Assembly: GCF_012911865.1 (NCBI RefSeq)
Contig: NZ_JAAXYH010000005.1
Location: 124,001-188,000 of the forward strand
Source of the DNA: Shewanella salipaludis
GTDB lineage: Bacteria; Pseudomonadota; Gammaproteobacteria; Enterobacterales; Shewanellaceae
DNA: 64,000 nt
Reading direction: 5' to 3'
The notes beneath the pieces were generated by a model, which saw only the letters and a list, made by a program, of their open reading frames with translations, ran no database searches and was not told where the DNA came from. The position numbers and the translations under genes are program-made. The stretch's first letter is position 1. The number at the start of each line of letters is the position of its first letter. Shown here piece after piece: positions 9,180 to 18,186 of the stretch.

Positions 9180-11368
9180 TGATGCCATCAGCAGCAGAAC
9201 CCAAAGCAATATCGCAAACCGAAGTGATCGACCTGGGCAAGATGCTTCAGGTCGTTAACCGGGTCAAGTGGCGTATCGTCACCCTGGCCCTCTTAGTGAC
9301 TGTGCTGAGTGCCTTCGTGGTGCTCGGCATGGAGCCTATTTACAAGTCGACCTCGACCCTTTTGATCGAAGCTCAAGAGGCGAGGGCGATTAAGATTGAC
9401 GAGGTCTATGGCATCAACTCGGGGCAGAGCGAGTATTATCTGACCCAATTCGAGATTTTGAAATCCCGCTCCATCGCCGAGCGGGTATTTACCCAGTTGG
9501 ATCTCGCCAAACATCCGGATTTCATCGCCAAACCATCTCTTATCGGTGAAATCAGGGCCTCGCTCAGTTTTCTGCCGAAAGAGAGCGCGACCCGTTCCGC
9601 CGAGGAACTCGAGGCCATCAGGCTGCAACAGCAGTTGGATGCCTTCATCGAGAAGATCAGCATAGAGCCGGTGCGCAAGACCCAGCTGGTGCGGATCAGC
9701 TTTGAAACCCCGGATGCCAAGCTGGCTGCCGCCGTGGCCAATGCCTTGGGAGATGCTTATATCAACAGCCAGTTGGAAGCCAAGATGGGCATCACCCAGA
9801 GAGCCAATAGCTGGCTGGGTGGCCGCCTTGGGGAGCTGCGTGAGCGTCTGGACGCCTCAGAGCTGCGCCTGGAAGAGTTTCGTCAGCAACATGGCCTGGT
9901 GGATGTGGAGGGGGTGACCTCACTCGATGCCAAGGAACTCGAGCGCCTGAGCGATGAAATTACCGTGGCCCGCTCCAGCCTGGCTCAGGCCGAAAGCTTC
10001 ATGAAGGTGGTGCGTAAATACGGCGCCACTGACATAGGGCGGCTGGAGAGCCTCCCCGAGGTGACCTCGCATCTTTCGATACAGAACGTCAAGAAAGAAG
10101 TCGTTCTGGTCGAGCGCAAGGTATCCGAGCTGCGTAAGGTCTATGGCCCCAAACACCCCAAGATGATTGCTGCCGAGGCCGAGCTGAGCGCGGTGCAACA
10201 GAGTCTGCATGCTCAAATAGCTCGTCTGGTGCAGGGCATAGAGGATGAAGCGCAAACGGCGAAGCAGAATCTGCAGGCGCTGCAGCAGCAATTCAACCAA
10301 TCCAAGGGCGCGTTTCAACGGCTGAGTTCGGTTGAGACGGATTACCGCCGCATGCTGCGTGAAGTCGAAACCAACCGCCAGTTATTCCAAAGTTTCCTGT
10401 CGCGACAGAAGGAAACCGAGGTCACGGGGGACTTCGACTCGCCGGTTGCCCGTTTCACCGACAGGGCTGTGGTCCCCACCGCGCCTGTGAAACCGAAAAA
10501 AGCGCTGATCGTCTTGCTGGCTTTTGCGGGGAGCCTGGGGCTGGGGATTGCGCTGGCCTTGGGGCTGGATGCGCTCAACGACACCATCAAGACCACTCAG
10601 GACGTGGAGCTGCTGTTGGCACAACGTGCCCTGGGTTACTTGCCCAAGGCCGCGAAGCGCAGCAACAGCGAACAGCGGGACTTTGCCTTCTTCGACTCGG
10701 AGCAGAAGCTGCATTCGGAAGCGGTGCGCTCGATTCGTACTTCCTTGTCGCTGATGGCGATCGATAAGCGTCTCAAGTTCATCGAAGTGACTTCGTCCTA
10801 TCCGGGAGAAGGCAAAACCTCTGTGTCCATGAACCTGGCGTTCGCCTTCTCGTCACTGGAGCGGGTGTTGGTGATAGATGCCGATATGCGCAAACCCACC
10901 ATGGGGATGCGCTTCGGTCAGCCGAGCTATCAGGCGGGCTTGGCCAATTTCCTGTCCGGCACAGACGCGCTTGGCGACTGCATTGTCAGGGAGGTTCGTC
11001 CGAACGTGGATCTCATGCCTGCGGGTGCCATTCCCCTCAACCCCTTGGAGTTGTTGGTGTCGCCGCGTTTTGCCGAGTTGCTGACACAGCTTAATGAACA
11101 GTATGACAAGATCATCATAGATACGCCGCCGGTGCAGGCGGTGAGCGATGCGCTGGTGCTGGTTGGCCATGCAGATGCCGTGGTGATGGTGGTGAAGGCG
11201 GATCATACCCGTAGCGGTGCCGTTAAACAGACGCTGGGACAATTGAACCAGGCACATGCCAAGGTGTATGGCGTGGTGTTGAACCAGTTCAACCCCAAGA
11301 ATGCCAGCAGCTATTATGGCCAGTATGGCTATTATCAGGCCTATGAGTCGAATGAGGCTGTGTCTTGA
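9179..11368 (+). CDS. Polysaccharide co-polymerase / bacterial tyrosine autokinase (Wzc/VpsO-like)
   Basis: A 729-residue inner-membrane protein controlling polymer length and export. An N-terminal Wzz domain with the first membrane helix lies near residues 35-55. A long periplasmic coiled coil (about 200-420) is followed by PVKPKK and a second membrane helix near 440-465. The cytoplasmic BY-kinase carries Walker A PGEGKT (near 540), Walker A' VLVIDADMRKP (near 563) and Walker B IIIDTPP (near 644). The C-terminus is a tyrosine cluster, SSYYGQYGYYQAYE, the expected autophosphorylation tail. The partner phosphatase is encoded by the next gene, which overlaps by 4 bases. Confidence 0.94.
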   Translation: MMPSAAEPKAISQTEVIDLGKMLQVVNRVKWRIVTLALLVTVLSAFVVLGMEPIYKSTSTLLIEAQEARAIKIDEVYGINSGQSEYYLTQFEILKSRSIAERVFTQLDLAKHPDFIAKPSLIGEIRASLSFLPKESATRSAEELEAIRLQQQLDAFIEKISIEPVRKTQLVRISFETPDAKLAAAVANALGDAYINSQLEAKMGITQRANSWLGGRLGELRERLDASELRLEEFRQQHGLVDVEGVTSLDAKELERLSDEITVARSSLAQAESFMKVVRKYGATDIGRLESLPEVTSHLSIQNVKKEVVLVERKVSELRKVYGPKHPKMIAAEAELSAVQQSLHAQIARLVQGIEDEAQTAKQNLQALQQQFNQSKGAFQRLSSVETDYRRMLREVETNRQLFQSFLSRQKETEVTGDFDSPVARFTDRAVVPTAPVKPKKALIVLLAFAGSLGLGIALALGLDALNDTIKTTQDVELLLAQRALGYLPKAAKRSNSEQRDFAFFDSEQKLHSEAVRSIRTSLSLMAIDKRLKFIEVTSSYPGEGKTSVSMNLAFAFSSLERVLVIDADMRKPTMGMRFGQPSYQAGLANFLSGTDALGDCIVREVRPNVDLMPAGAIPLNPLELLVSPRFAELLTQLNEQYDKIIIDTPPVQAVSDALVLVGHADAVVMVVKADHTRSGAVKQTLGQLNQAHAKVYGVVLNQFNPKNASSYYGQYGYYQAYESNEAVS

Positions 11369-12090
11369 TCGATTTGCATTGTCATATTCTGCCGGGACTC
11401 GATGATGGCGCCAGAGAAATGGATGATGCCATTGCTCTGGTGCGTCTCGCCGCCGAGCAGGGCATTAGCCGCATGGTTGCCACGCCCCATATTCAGATTG
11501 GTCGCTTCGATAACAATCTGGCGACTATCCAGGCGGCCTTAAGCTCCCTGAATGAGGCGATAGCCCCCCTGGATCTTGGGGTGGATATACGGGCCGGAGC
11601 CGAATTTCGTATCTGCCCGGAAGTCATGATGCTGGCCGAGCGCAATGAATTGCCTTTCATAGGTGAATATCAGGGGGCCAAGGTGTTGTTGCTCGAGCTG
11701 CCTCACAGCCAAGTGCCTGCGGGTAGCGATAGGCTGGTCGATTGGTTGATCCGCAATAATATCTTGCCCATGATTGCCCACCCGGAACGGAATCGCGAGC
11801 TGCAGGCTTTTCCCGACAGGATAAGACCTTTTGTCCGCAGTGGTTGTTTGTTTCAGCTCACTGCGGCCTCGCTCGTTGGTGACTTCGGTGACGTTGCCAT
11901 GGCGCTGAGTGAGCGTTGGCTCGGTGAACAACTGTTCACCGTCATTGCATCCGATGCCCATTCCGAGAAGCGTCGTCCCCCCAAATTAGCCCAGGCTTTT
12001 GCCAGGGCCAAAGAGTTGATTGGTGAAACCCAGGCGCTGGAGCTGGTACAACAGCGTCCTTGTGCCATCTCCCAGTCCTTGTTTATTTAA
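11365..12090 (+). CDS. PHP-type tyrosine phosphatase (CpsB/YwqE-like)
   Basis: A 241-residue metal-dependent phosphatase of the PHP superfamily that removes phosphate from BY-kinase tyrosine tails. Metal-binding motifs are HCHILPGLDDGA at the N-terminus, ATPHIQ near 39, AHPERN near 138 and SDAH near 197. The start is an unusual TTG overlapping the kinase stop (TTGA), giving MIDLHCH, which fits the family start and implies translational coupling. Vibrio cholerae VPS uses a different, low-molecular-weight phosphatase (VpsU); here the Firmicute-type PHP enzyme sits inside the operon. The reaction is inferred from family and context. Confidence 0.9.
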   Translation: MIDLHCHILPGLDDGAREMDDAIALVRLAAEQGISRMVATPHIQIGRFDNNLATIQAALSSLNEAIAPLDLGVDIRAGAEFRICPEVMMLAERNELPFIGEYQGAKVLLLELPHSQVPAGSDRLVDWLIRNNILPMIAHPERNRELQAFPDRIRPFVRSGCLFQLTAASLVGDFGDVAMALSERWLGEQLFTVIASDAHSEKRRPPKLAQAFARAKELIGETQALELVQQRPCAISQSLFI

Positions 12091-12093
12091 TCC

Positions 12094-12792
12094 ATGCGCC
12101 ATTTCCTGTCTCGAAAACTGCTCCCCTGTCTGCTGCTCTTAGCTCTCTTGGCTAGCTTGCCTTTGCTGTTTCAGACCGGCTTGGCCAATGCCTATCACTT
12201 CAAGTCTCGTCACTATATAGACATCTGGAACCTTGAGGCTAAGTTGACGCCGCCAGAGTTCGAGGATGCCTTGTCGGCCGCCCAGCGGGCCTATGAACTG
12301 GAGCCGGGTAATCCCCATTATCAGCTGACCCTGGCCAAGGTGATGGAGTGGGGGGCGTTCGCCGGTATTTATCAAATAGATACGTCATTATCGACCAGCC
12401 TGTATCGGCAGGCGATAGCCCAACGTCCCAACTGGCCCAACGCTTACGCAGATTATGCTTACCACTTGGCCTTCTTCCGGCGGGATCTTGCCGCCGCTTG
12501 GCCCCAACTGAGCTTGGCGCTGGATTATGGTCCCTTCACCCCGGAAGTACTGCGGCAGGTGTTGGTGGTGGGCTTCAATTTTTGGCCCGAACTCAGTGCC
12601 GGCCAGAAGTTGTTGGTATTGCAAAGTGCCCATAAGTTAGTGCTTGCTAACGGCAGGCATTACCAATTGGTGAACAAATTGGCCAGGCAGTATCGGCGAA
12701 GCGGTGCGCTCTGCAGTTATTTGAAAAATCTGTCTGACCCCTTACCGGCTGCGAAACTCACTCAGTTGAATCGTGACGTATGCCGAGCTTAA
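12094..12792 (+). CDS. VpsP-like polysaccharide biosynthesis protein
   Basis: A 232-residue protein with an N-terminal hydrophobic segment (LLPCLLLLALLASLPLLF), so exported or membrane-anchored. The rest is helical with TPR-like pairs (FEDALSAAQRAYELEPGNPHY near 55-75, the classic A-G-Y-A-F-P spacing). It sits between the phosphatase and the O-antigen ligase, the position held by VpsP in Vibrio VPS-II. VpsP function is not known in detail; a scaffolding role for the polymerase is a guess. The ribosome site is poor and the gene lies 3 bases after the previous stop, so it probably relies on re-initiation. Confidence 0.6.
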   Translation: MRHFLSRKLLPCLLLLALLASLPLLFQTGLANAYHFKSRHYIDIWNLEAKLTPPEFEDALSAAQRAYELEPGNPHYQLTLAKVMEWGAFAGIYQIDTSLSTSLYRQAIAQRPNWPNAYADYAYHLAFFRRDLAAAWPQLSLALDYGPFTPEVLRQVLVVGFNFWPELSAGQKLLVLQSAHKLVLANGRHYQLVNKLARQYRRSGALCSYLKNLSDPLPAAKLTQLNRDVCRA

Positions 12793-12834
12793 CGCCCCGA
12801 TAAGGGTGAGTCCCAGTGATTTTGTTCAGGAATT

Positions 12835-14172
12835 ATGATGGAAAAACGACATAGCTTTGCCACAGGTATGGTGCTGGCGTTGGGGCTGCTGCTCGTCTGG
12901 ATGCCGATCCCCCTGGGCAGCAATCGCCCCTGGGCCTGGTCTTTGCTCGAATTGGCTATCGCCATTCTGACCCTGGCACATCTCAGCCATTGCATTATTT
13001 ACTCCTCCCCCCTGGTGCGTTCGCGTTGGCAGTGGCAGTTGCTCCTGCCTCTGTGGGGATTCATAGGTTTCATGGCGCTGCAACTCACGGGGATAGTGCC
13101 GGACATAGCGACCGTCGATCCCTATCAAACCCGTACCCTGTTGATTAAATCCGTTTTTTTCGCTTTTTTTATCCTGTTGGTGAGCCAGTATTGCCTCTCG
13201 GCCAGGCTGTTGCGTGTTTTGCTGGTGGCGATCATCATTTCCGGTTGCCTGCAGGCCTTCTATGGCACTGTGATCAACCTGCTGCAGTTTGATACTTCTC
13301 CCATCTGGGGATATCCGGAGGCAGGCCGTGCCCGTGGCTCTTTCGTGTATCAGAATCACTTCGCCAACTATTTAGGCCTCTGTCTCAGTTTGGCTATCGG
13401 CTGGCTGATATCCGAGATGAAGACCGGCAAGAGCCAGTTTACCGTGCGCGGCTTCTTGGTGGGCGCCATGAATAACCTGCTCAGCCGTAAGTTTATTCTG
13501 CGGCTGGCGATTATCATCATGATCATAGGCCTCATCCTCAGTCGCTCCCGTATGGGCAATGCCGGCTTCTTTACCGCCTTGGGTGGGGTGGCCTTGCTGG
13601 CGCTGTTCATCTATCGCAATCCGCCCAGGTTATTCAAACCTCTGGTGCTGAGCATCTTCGTGCTGGATCTGATTATCGTGGGTTCCATGTTTGGCCTGGA
13701 GAAGGTCAAACAGCGTATCGAAGATACCAGCTTCGCCTCAGAAACCCGTGATGAGGTCGTGATAGATAGCCTGCCGATAGTCGAGCAGCACTGGCTGGCC
13801 GGCACCGGCGGTGGCAGCTTCTATACAGTGTTTCCCAATTATCAGCCCAATATCTATTCCGGCTTCTATGACCATGCCCATAACGACTATCTGCAATTTG
13901 CGCTGGAGTTTGGTATCCCTGCCACTGTGTTGCTGGGTCTTTGGGTGCTATACGCCTTCTGGCTCGCCTGCCGCAGCATGTACCTGCGACAGGAGAAGCT
14001 GTATCGAGGGATAGCCTTCGGTTGTGCCATGGCGATAGTGTTCATGTTGCTGCACATCACGGTAGACTTTAACCTGCAGTCGCCTTCCAATGCCTTGCTG
14101 TTTCTTTGCGTGTTGACTTGCTGTTATTTGGTGCGTTACCTGCCGGCGGAAACCAGGGCTGCAAGGGCCTAG
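12835..14172 (+). CDS. O-antigen ligase / Wzy-type polymerase family membrane protein
   Basis: A 445-residue protein with about 11-12 hydrophobic helices and the Wzy_C signature near residues 321-365: a large periplasmic loop with GTGGGSFYTVFPNYQP followed by HAHNDYLQFALE. These proteins either polymerise Wzy-dependent repeat units or ligate glycans. Because the operon has an initiating transferase, co-polymerase and exporter but no other polymerase, the polymerase role is favoured here. An upstream AGGAATT precedes ATGATG; the second ATG (12838) is also possible. It is the last gene of the operon. No flippase (Wzx) is seen in the window. Confidence 0.85.
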   Translation: MMEKRHSFATGMVLALGLLLVWMPIPLGSNRPWAWSLLELAIAILTLAHLSHCIIYSSPLVRSRWQWQLLLPLWGFIGFMALQLTGIVPDIATVDPYQTRTLLIKSVFFAFFILLVSQYCLSARLLRVLLVAIIISGCLQAFYGTVINLLQFDTSPIWGYPEAGRARGSFVYQNHFANYLGLCLSLAIGWLISEMKTGKSQFTVRGFLVGAMNNLLSRKFILRLAIIIMIIGLILSRSRMGNAGFFTALGGVALLALFIYRNPPRLFKPLVLSIFVLDLIIVGSMFGLEKVKQRIEDTSFASETRDEVVIDSLPIVEQHWLAGTGGGSFYTVFPNYQPNIYSGFYDHAHNDYLQFALEFGIPATVLLGLWVLYAFWLACRSMYLRQEKLYRGIAFGCAMAIVFMLLHITVDFNLQSPSNALLFLCVLTCCYLVRYLPAETRAARA

Positions 14173-14366
14173 TTTTCTATGGGGTAGGTGTGCAGTCTTA
14201 CCCTCTGCCTCTTGCTGGAATATAGCGCCGTTTTCGCTGTTGGCAGGGCCGCCGACCGCGGCGCCGGCCTGCAGATGAATTTTGTGCAGATTCATTTGAA
14301 TAGGATTCAGTTTTCTATCAGAACTGCTATTATGGCTGAGTTCCTTTTCCGGCATTAAGTGCGTAT

Positions 14367-15194
14367 ATGGCAAGCAGATCCCCGTTCGAATCCTTTCAGT
14401 GGACGTCCAATATTTTCGATTGCGAAAGCACGGATATAGACAGCTTCTATCTTCAGTTGGCCCAGGAAACCCGTCGTCTTGGACTGACATCGAAGAAACT
14501 CGGGGAGGTCGGCGATTATCCCATTCACTTGTATCAGTCTCCCGCGCCCAAGGCGGGGTTGCCGTCTGTGCTGATCAGCGCAGGTTTTCACGGTGAAGAA
14601 GCCGCCGGCCCCTGGGGCTTGGTGCATTTTCTGAGCGAGGCCGGCAGCGAGCTGTTCGAGCGGGTCAATCTGACTCTGTTGCCGCTGGTGAATCCGACCG
14701 GTTTCAAGAAGGGGCATAGATTCAACAAGTTCGGTGAGAATCCCAATCGTGGTTTCGTGCTGGAGAATGGCAAACCCAAAGCCAACTCGGATACCTCGGT
14801 CGAGGGTAAGATGTTGCTCGAGCATAGCCAGTTATTATTGGCGGCCAGCCGCGACGGCATACTGACCTGTCATGAAGACGTGCTGCAGCAGCAGACCTAT
14901 GTGTATTCCTTCGAGCCCAGCCAGGTGCCGGGACGTTTCAGCCTGGGATTGCGTGATGCCTTAACCCAGTACTTCCCCCAAGCCGTCGATGACGCCATAG
15001 ACGGCTGTCCTGTGAAGGATGGCGTCATATTCAACCACTTCGATACCTCGTTCGAGGCTTTCCTGGTCCGCAGCGGCGCTAAGCTCGGAGCCTGCAGCGA
15101 GACCCCTGGGTTGCAGAATTTCGATCAGAGGATCTTGGCCAACAGCGCCGTGATGACGGCCTTCCTCAACGTGTGCGCCCCAGCGGGCGAGTGA
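14367..15194 (+). CDS. M14-family metallocarboxypeptidase-like protein
   Basis: A 275-residue cytoplasmic-looking protein of the M14/succinylglutamate-desuccinylase fold. Zinc ligands are visible as HGEE (near residue 75, the H-x-x-E pair) and a third histidine in LTCHEDV near 169; VNPTGF and GENPNRGF between them fit M14 enzymes (arginine and asparagine substrate clamps). It likely removes an acyl or C-terminal amino acid group; the substrate is unknown, and a peptidoglycan-derived peptide is only a guess. There is no signal peptide. It is separated from the polysaccharide operon by 194 bases with no clear terminator, and the ribosome site is weak. Confidence 0.7.
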   Translation: MASRSPFESFQWTSNIFDCESTDIDSFYLQLAQETRRLGLTSKKLGEVGDYPIHLYQSPAPKAGLPSVLISAGFHGEEAAGPWGLVHFLSEAGSELFERVNLTLLPLVNPTGFKKGHRFNKFGENPNRGFVLENGKPKANSDTSVEGKMLLEHSQLLLAASRDGILTCHEDVLQQQTYVYSFEPSQVPGRFSLGLRDALTQYFPQAVDDAIDGCPVKDGVIFNHFDTSFEAFLVRSGAKLGACSETPGLQNFDQRILANSAVMTAFLNVCAPAGE

Positions 15195-15366
15195 GCCCTG
15201 CCGTTCTAGTGAGCCTTACCGTCCTGGAGGATGCGCCCATGTCGCGTTCTCTGGGCCTTTCCTACCGAAAACCAGCAGTCGATGCCTGAGTAAGCAGGCG
15301 AGTGACCATGGCTAACCCCCGCTAAACCCTATAGTCACTTGTGAGCAAGAGGCGCACCCCCAGCCG

Positions 15367-16284
15367 TCAGTTGTTGATCTGTGTCGGTATGCCGCTGCGC
15401 TGATCCAGCAATTGCTTGATCACATGGGAGTTGGTATCCGCCTTGGCGATGAAGCGGGTGATCTCCCTCGGCAGCGTCAGGCTGACCGGCTCCCGGGATT
15501 CAAATTCTTCCACTGAGCGCGACAGCGGCTGATGGACGGCGAGATAACGCTTGCCGTCCGGCTCTTCTGTGGCCTTGATTGGCTGGTTGACGAACTGCAC
15601 TCGGGTACCCGTAGGCACCGAATTGAATAAGTGTTCTATGTCGTCGTTGCGCAGGCGAACACAGCCATGACTGACCCTGAGGCCGATACCGAAGTTGGCA
15701 TTGGTGCCATGAATGGCGTACAGCTTGCCTATGTAGAGGGCGAAGAGCCCCATAGGGTTATCTGGACCTGCGGGCCATACCTTAGGCAAGGTTTGGCCCA
15801 TGTCGGCATATTCCTTGTGTACCTTGGCCGTCGGCGTCCACGTCGGATTGGCGCGTTTGCGGTAGACCTGGGTGACCCAGTTCTCCGGGGTGTCTTTGCC
15901 TATCTGGCCTATGCCTATGGGCAGCACTTCGACCGTCTTCTTGCCCTTGGGGTAATAGTAGAGGCGCATTTCGGCCACATTGATGACTATGCCTTCGCGG
16001 GGGGCGTCGGGCAGGATCAGTTGATGGGGGATTAACAGGCTGCTGCCCGGGGTCGGCAAGAAAGGATCCACCCCTGGATTGGCCTCCAGCAGGTTGGTCA
16101 GGCCGAGTTGAAATTCGGCGGCGATAGCTTCCAGGGTGCGCTTATCATCGGGCACCAGATAATGCTGATTCTCACCTATGAGCCTGCTGTGTGCCGGCGG
16201 CAGGGGATATTCCAGGGCGGAAAGCGACAAACTAACCAGCATGAGCGGCAATAATAATGCCGTGGTACGAAGCATACTCATCAT
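15367..16284 (-). CDS. L,D-transpeptidase (YkuD domain, LysM-like)
   Basis: A 305-residue periplasmic enzyme that forms L,D cross-links in peptidoglycan or attaches lipoprotein to it. It has a signal peptide (cleavage near SLSA-LEYP), a LysM-like peptidoglycan-binding segment (residues about 30-80, [14 protein letters not shown]) and a YkuD domain with the active-site block HGTNANFG...SHGCVRLRN, in which the Cys is the nucleophile. The longer open frame upstream (to 16422) is rejected because the signal peptide begins at MMSMLRTT. The length matches E. coli ErfK/YbiS-type enzymes. It may be monocistronic. Confidence 0.92.
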   Translation of the reverse strand: MMSMLRTTALLLPLMLVSLSLSALEYPLPPAHSRLIGENQHYLVPDDKRTLEAIAAEFQLGLTNLLEANPGVDPFLPTPGSSLLIPHQLILPDAPREGIVINVAEMRLYYYPKGKKTVEVLPIGIGQIGKDTPENWVTQVYRKRANPTWTPTAKVHKEYADMGQTLPKVWPAGPDNPMGLFALYIGKLYAIHGTNANFGIGLRVSHGCVRLRNDDIEHLFNSVPTGTRVQFVNQPIKATEEPDGKRYLAVHQPLSRSVEEFESREPVSLTLPREITRFIAKADTNSHVIKQLLDQRSGIPTQINN

Positions 16285-16463
16285 AGGGTAACTACAAGTC
16301 CTATTAGTAAAGGTGTTGGCTGGCCGCGGCTGCGAGTACCTCATAGGTACTGCAACAAAGAGTGCACAAAGCACTGCCAGAGTCGGCGGCATAGGGCCCG
16401 CATCCTTGCTTATTTCGCACATAATTTCAACTGCTAAATGGCTCTGAGCTCCTTTCTTTGCGG

Positions 16464-18008
16464 TTATTTTAGTCCCAGCCGCTTGGCGAGTCTATGCAGA
16501 TTGCCCGAGTCCAGCTGCAGGTTTCTGGCGGTTGCCGCCCAGTTGTCGCCTTGCTGTGTCAGGGTCTGGCGTATGTAATCTGCCTGAAACTCGTCGGTGG
16601 CCTGCTTGAGGCTGCCGGTATAGTGGCAATAGGTCGGCGGTATTTGAGGGTGATTCATTTCCTGCTTGATGTCCCGCTGCCGGCCTGCCAGTTCGAAATG
16701 TTCCGGCTTGATGATGCAGATCTCATCGGCGCTTTGGGAGCGGGCGAGGATGGCGGCCCTGTGGACCGCATGTTCCAGCTCGCGAACATTGCCCGGCCAG
16801 GCATATTGGTTTAACAAGCTCAGGCTGGAGGGGCTCAGGTTGAGGTGTTTGAGTCCTAATTTCTGGCGGTAACGTTCGGCGAAGAAACCGCTCAGCAAGG
16901 TGATGTCTTCTTCTCTGTCTCTCAGCGGGGGCACCAGCAGGGGAAATACGCTGAGCCTGTGGTATAAATCGGCACGAAACCGACCTTCGAGTACCTCGGT
17001 TTTCAACTCTTTATTGGTCGCGGCTATGATGCGCACATCGACCTTGAGGCTGCGATCGTCACCTATCTTCTGCAGATCGCCATATTGCAGTACCCGCAGC
17101 AGTTTGGCTTGCAACGACAGCGGCAGCTCACCTATCTCATCCAGGAATAGGGTGCCCTTGTCTGCCATCTCGAACTTGCCGCTTCTATGGCTTATGGCGC
17201 CGGTGAAAGCCCCCTTAACATGGCCAAAGAGTTCACTTTCGGCCACGGATTCGGGCAGGGCGGCGCAGTTGAGGTAGACCAAAGGTTTGTCGGCCCGCTG
17301 CGAGCCTTGGTGTATGGCCTTGGCGACCAACTCCTTTCCCGTCCCGGTTTCACCTAAGATGAGTACGTTCAGATCTGTGTTGGCAACCACCTGCAGTTCT
17401 TTATTCAGGCTCAGCATGACGTCCGAGTGGCCTATGATTTCCGAGTCTGAACTTATGTTGACACTATGGTCGTCGACGGTTTCCTGGCTGTGTATCGCCA
17501 TTCTCTCCAGTTTTTCCACCATGAGGGCATTGTTCAGCGATGCCGCGGCGATGGCACTCAGGTTTCTCAGTTCTGTGTTATTGAATTTGTCGAATTGCTC
17601 TGGGTTGAAGGCATCTATGGTGACGGCCCCTATGAGGCGTTCATTGGCAAACAGCGGCAGCCCTATGCAGGCATGGACCCTTAGCTCGTCACCCTGATTG
17701 GGAATGAGGCCATCGTAGGGATCGGCCAGCTCGCTGTTGGCGGGAAAGCGGACTATGTCTCCGGCACGGGCTATGGCTTCCAGCCTCGGGTGTTCACTGA
17801 GAATGAAGCGACGCCCCAACACATCGGCATTGAGGCCGTCTATCGCCAGTGGGGTAAAGTATTCCCCCTGGAAGGCGAGCAGGGCGGCGGCGTCACATTG
17901 TAGATTCTGGCGCACTGTGTTCAGCAGACGCGAATACCTGTCGCGATTTGCCAGTCCAGAGGTGATATCCAGTGCGATGCGAGTGAGATCGGATTGACTC
18001 AAAGCCAT
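16464..18008 (-). CDS. norR: Nitric oxide-responsive sigma-54 activator NorR
   Basis: A 514-residue enhancer-binding protein: GAF domain (1-165), AAA+ domain and Fis-type helix-turn-helix. In the GAF domain, the stretch from LAIDGL to [10 protein letters not shown] with [10 protein letters not shown] matches E. coli NorR around its NO-sensing iron ligands. The AAA+ part shows GETGTGKE (Walker A), the sigma-54 contact loop GAFTGA and FLDEIGEL (Walker B). The C-terminus [12 protein letters not shown] is near-identical to E. coli NorR as I recall it. I chose the ATG at 18008, which has GGAG upstream and aligns with the E. coli start, over one 12 codons earlier. A NorR-type site lies at 18072-18082, suggesting autoregulation. 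Confidence 0.96.
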   Translation of the reverse strand: MALSQSDLTRIALDITSGLANRDRYSRLLNTVRQNLQCDAAALLAFQGEYFTPLAIDGLNADVLGRRFILSEHPRLEAIARAGDIVRFPANSELADPYDGLIPNQGDELRVHACIGLPLFANERLIGAVTIDAFNPEQFDKFNNTELRNLSAIAAASLNNALMVEKLERMAIHSQETVDDHSVNISSDSEIIGHSDVMLSLNKELQVVANTDLNVLILGETGTGKELVAKAIHQGSQRADKPLVYLNCAALPESVAESELFGHVKGAFTGAISHRSGKFEMADKGTLFLDEIGELPLSLQAKLLRVLQYGDLQKIGDDRSLKVDVRIIAATNKELKTEVLEGRFRADLYHRLSVFPLLVPPLRDREEDITLLSGFFAERYRQKLGLKHLNLSPSSLSLLNQYAWPGNVRELEHAVHRAAILARSQSADEICIIKPEHFELAGRQRDIKQEMNHPQIPPTYCHYTGSLKQATDEFQADYIRQTLTQQGDNWAATARNLQLDSGNLHRLAKRLGLK

Positions 18009-18071
18009 GGCATTCTCCACATGAGAGCTAGGTTGAGATTGCATGAGTCCTACCAGGTTGGGTAATTTGTT

Positions 18072-18082
18072 GTCATATTGAC
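18072..18082. promoter_or_regulatory. NorR-type binding site upstream of norR
   Basis: GTCATATTGAC fits the GT-N7-AC core recognised by NorR and is nearly palindromic (TGTCA-TAT-TGACA). It lies 64 bases before the norR start and after the norB terminator, so norR itself is the only gene it can readily control. In E. coli NorR represses its own gene; the same is inferred here. Confidence 0.65.
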
Positions 18083-18133
18083 ACCCACCACAGATGCAAT
18101 CTTTGATTTGGATCTATATTTCTTCGACTTCAT

Positions 18134-18157
18134 AAAAAAGGAGCCGCGAGCGGCTCC
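18134..18157 (-). terminator. Rho-independent terminator of norB
   Basis: On the minus strand an 8-bp perfect stem (GGAGCCGC/GCGGCTCC) with a 2-base loop is followed by six T residues (18134-18139 read as A on the plus strand). It lies 30 bases after the norB stop, separating norB from norR, which has the same direction. Confidence 0.85.
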
Positions 18158-18186
18158 AATGTGAGTGAGCAGTAGCTGTGTGGCGA

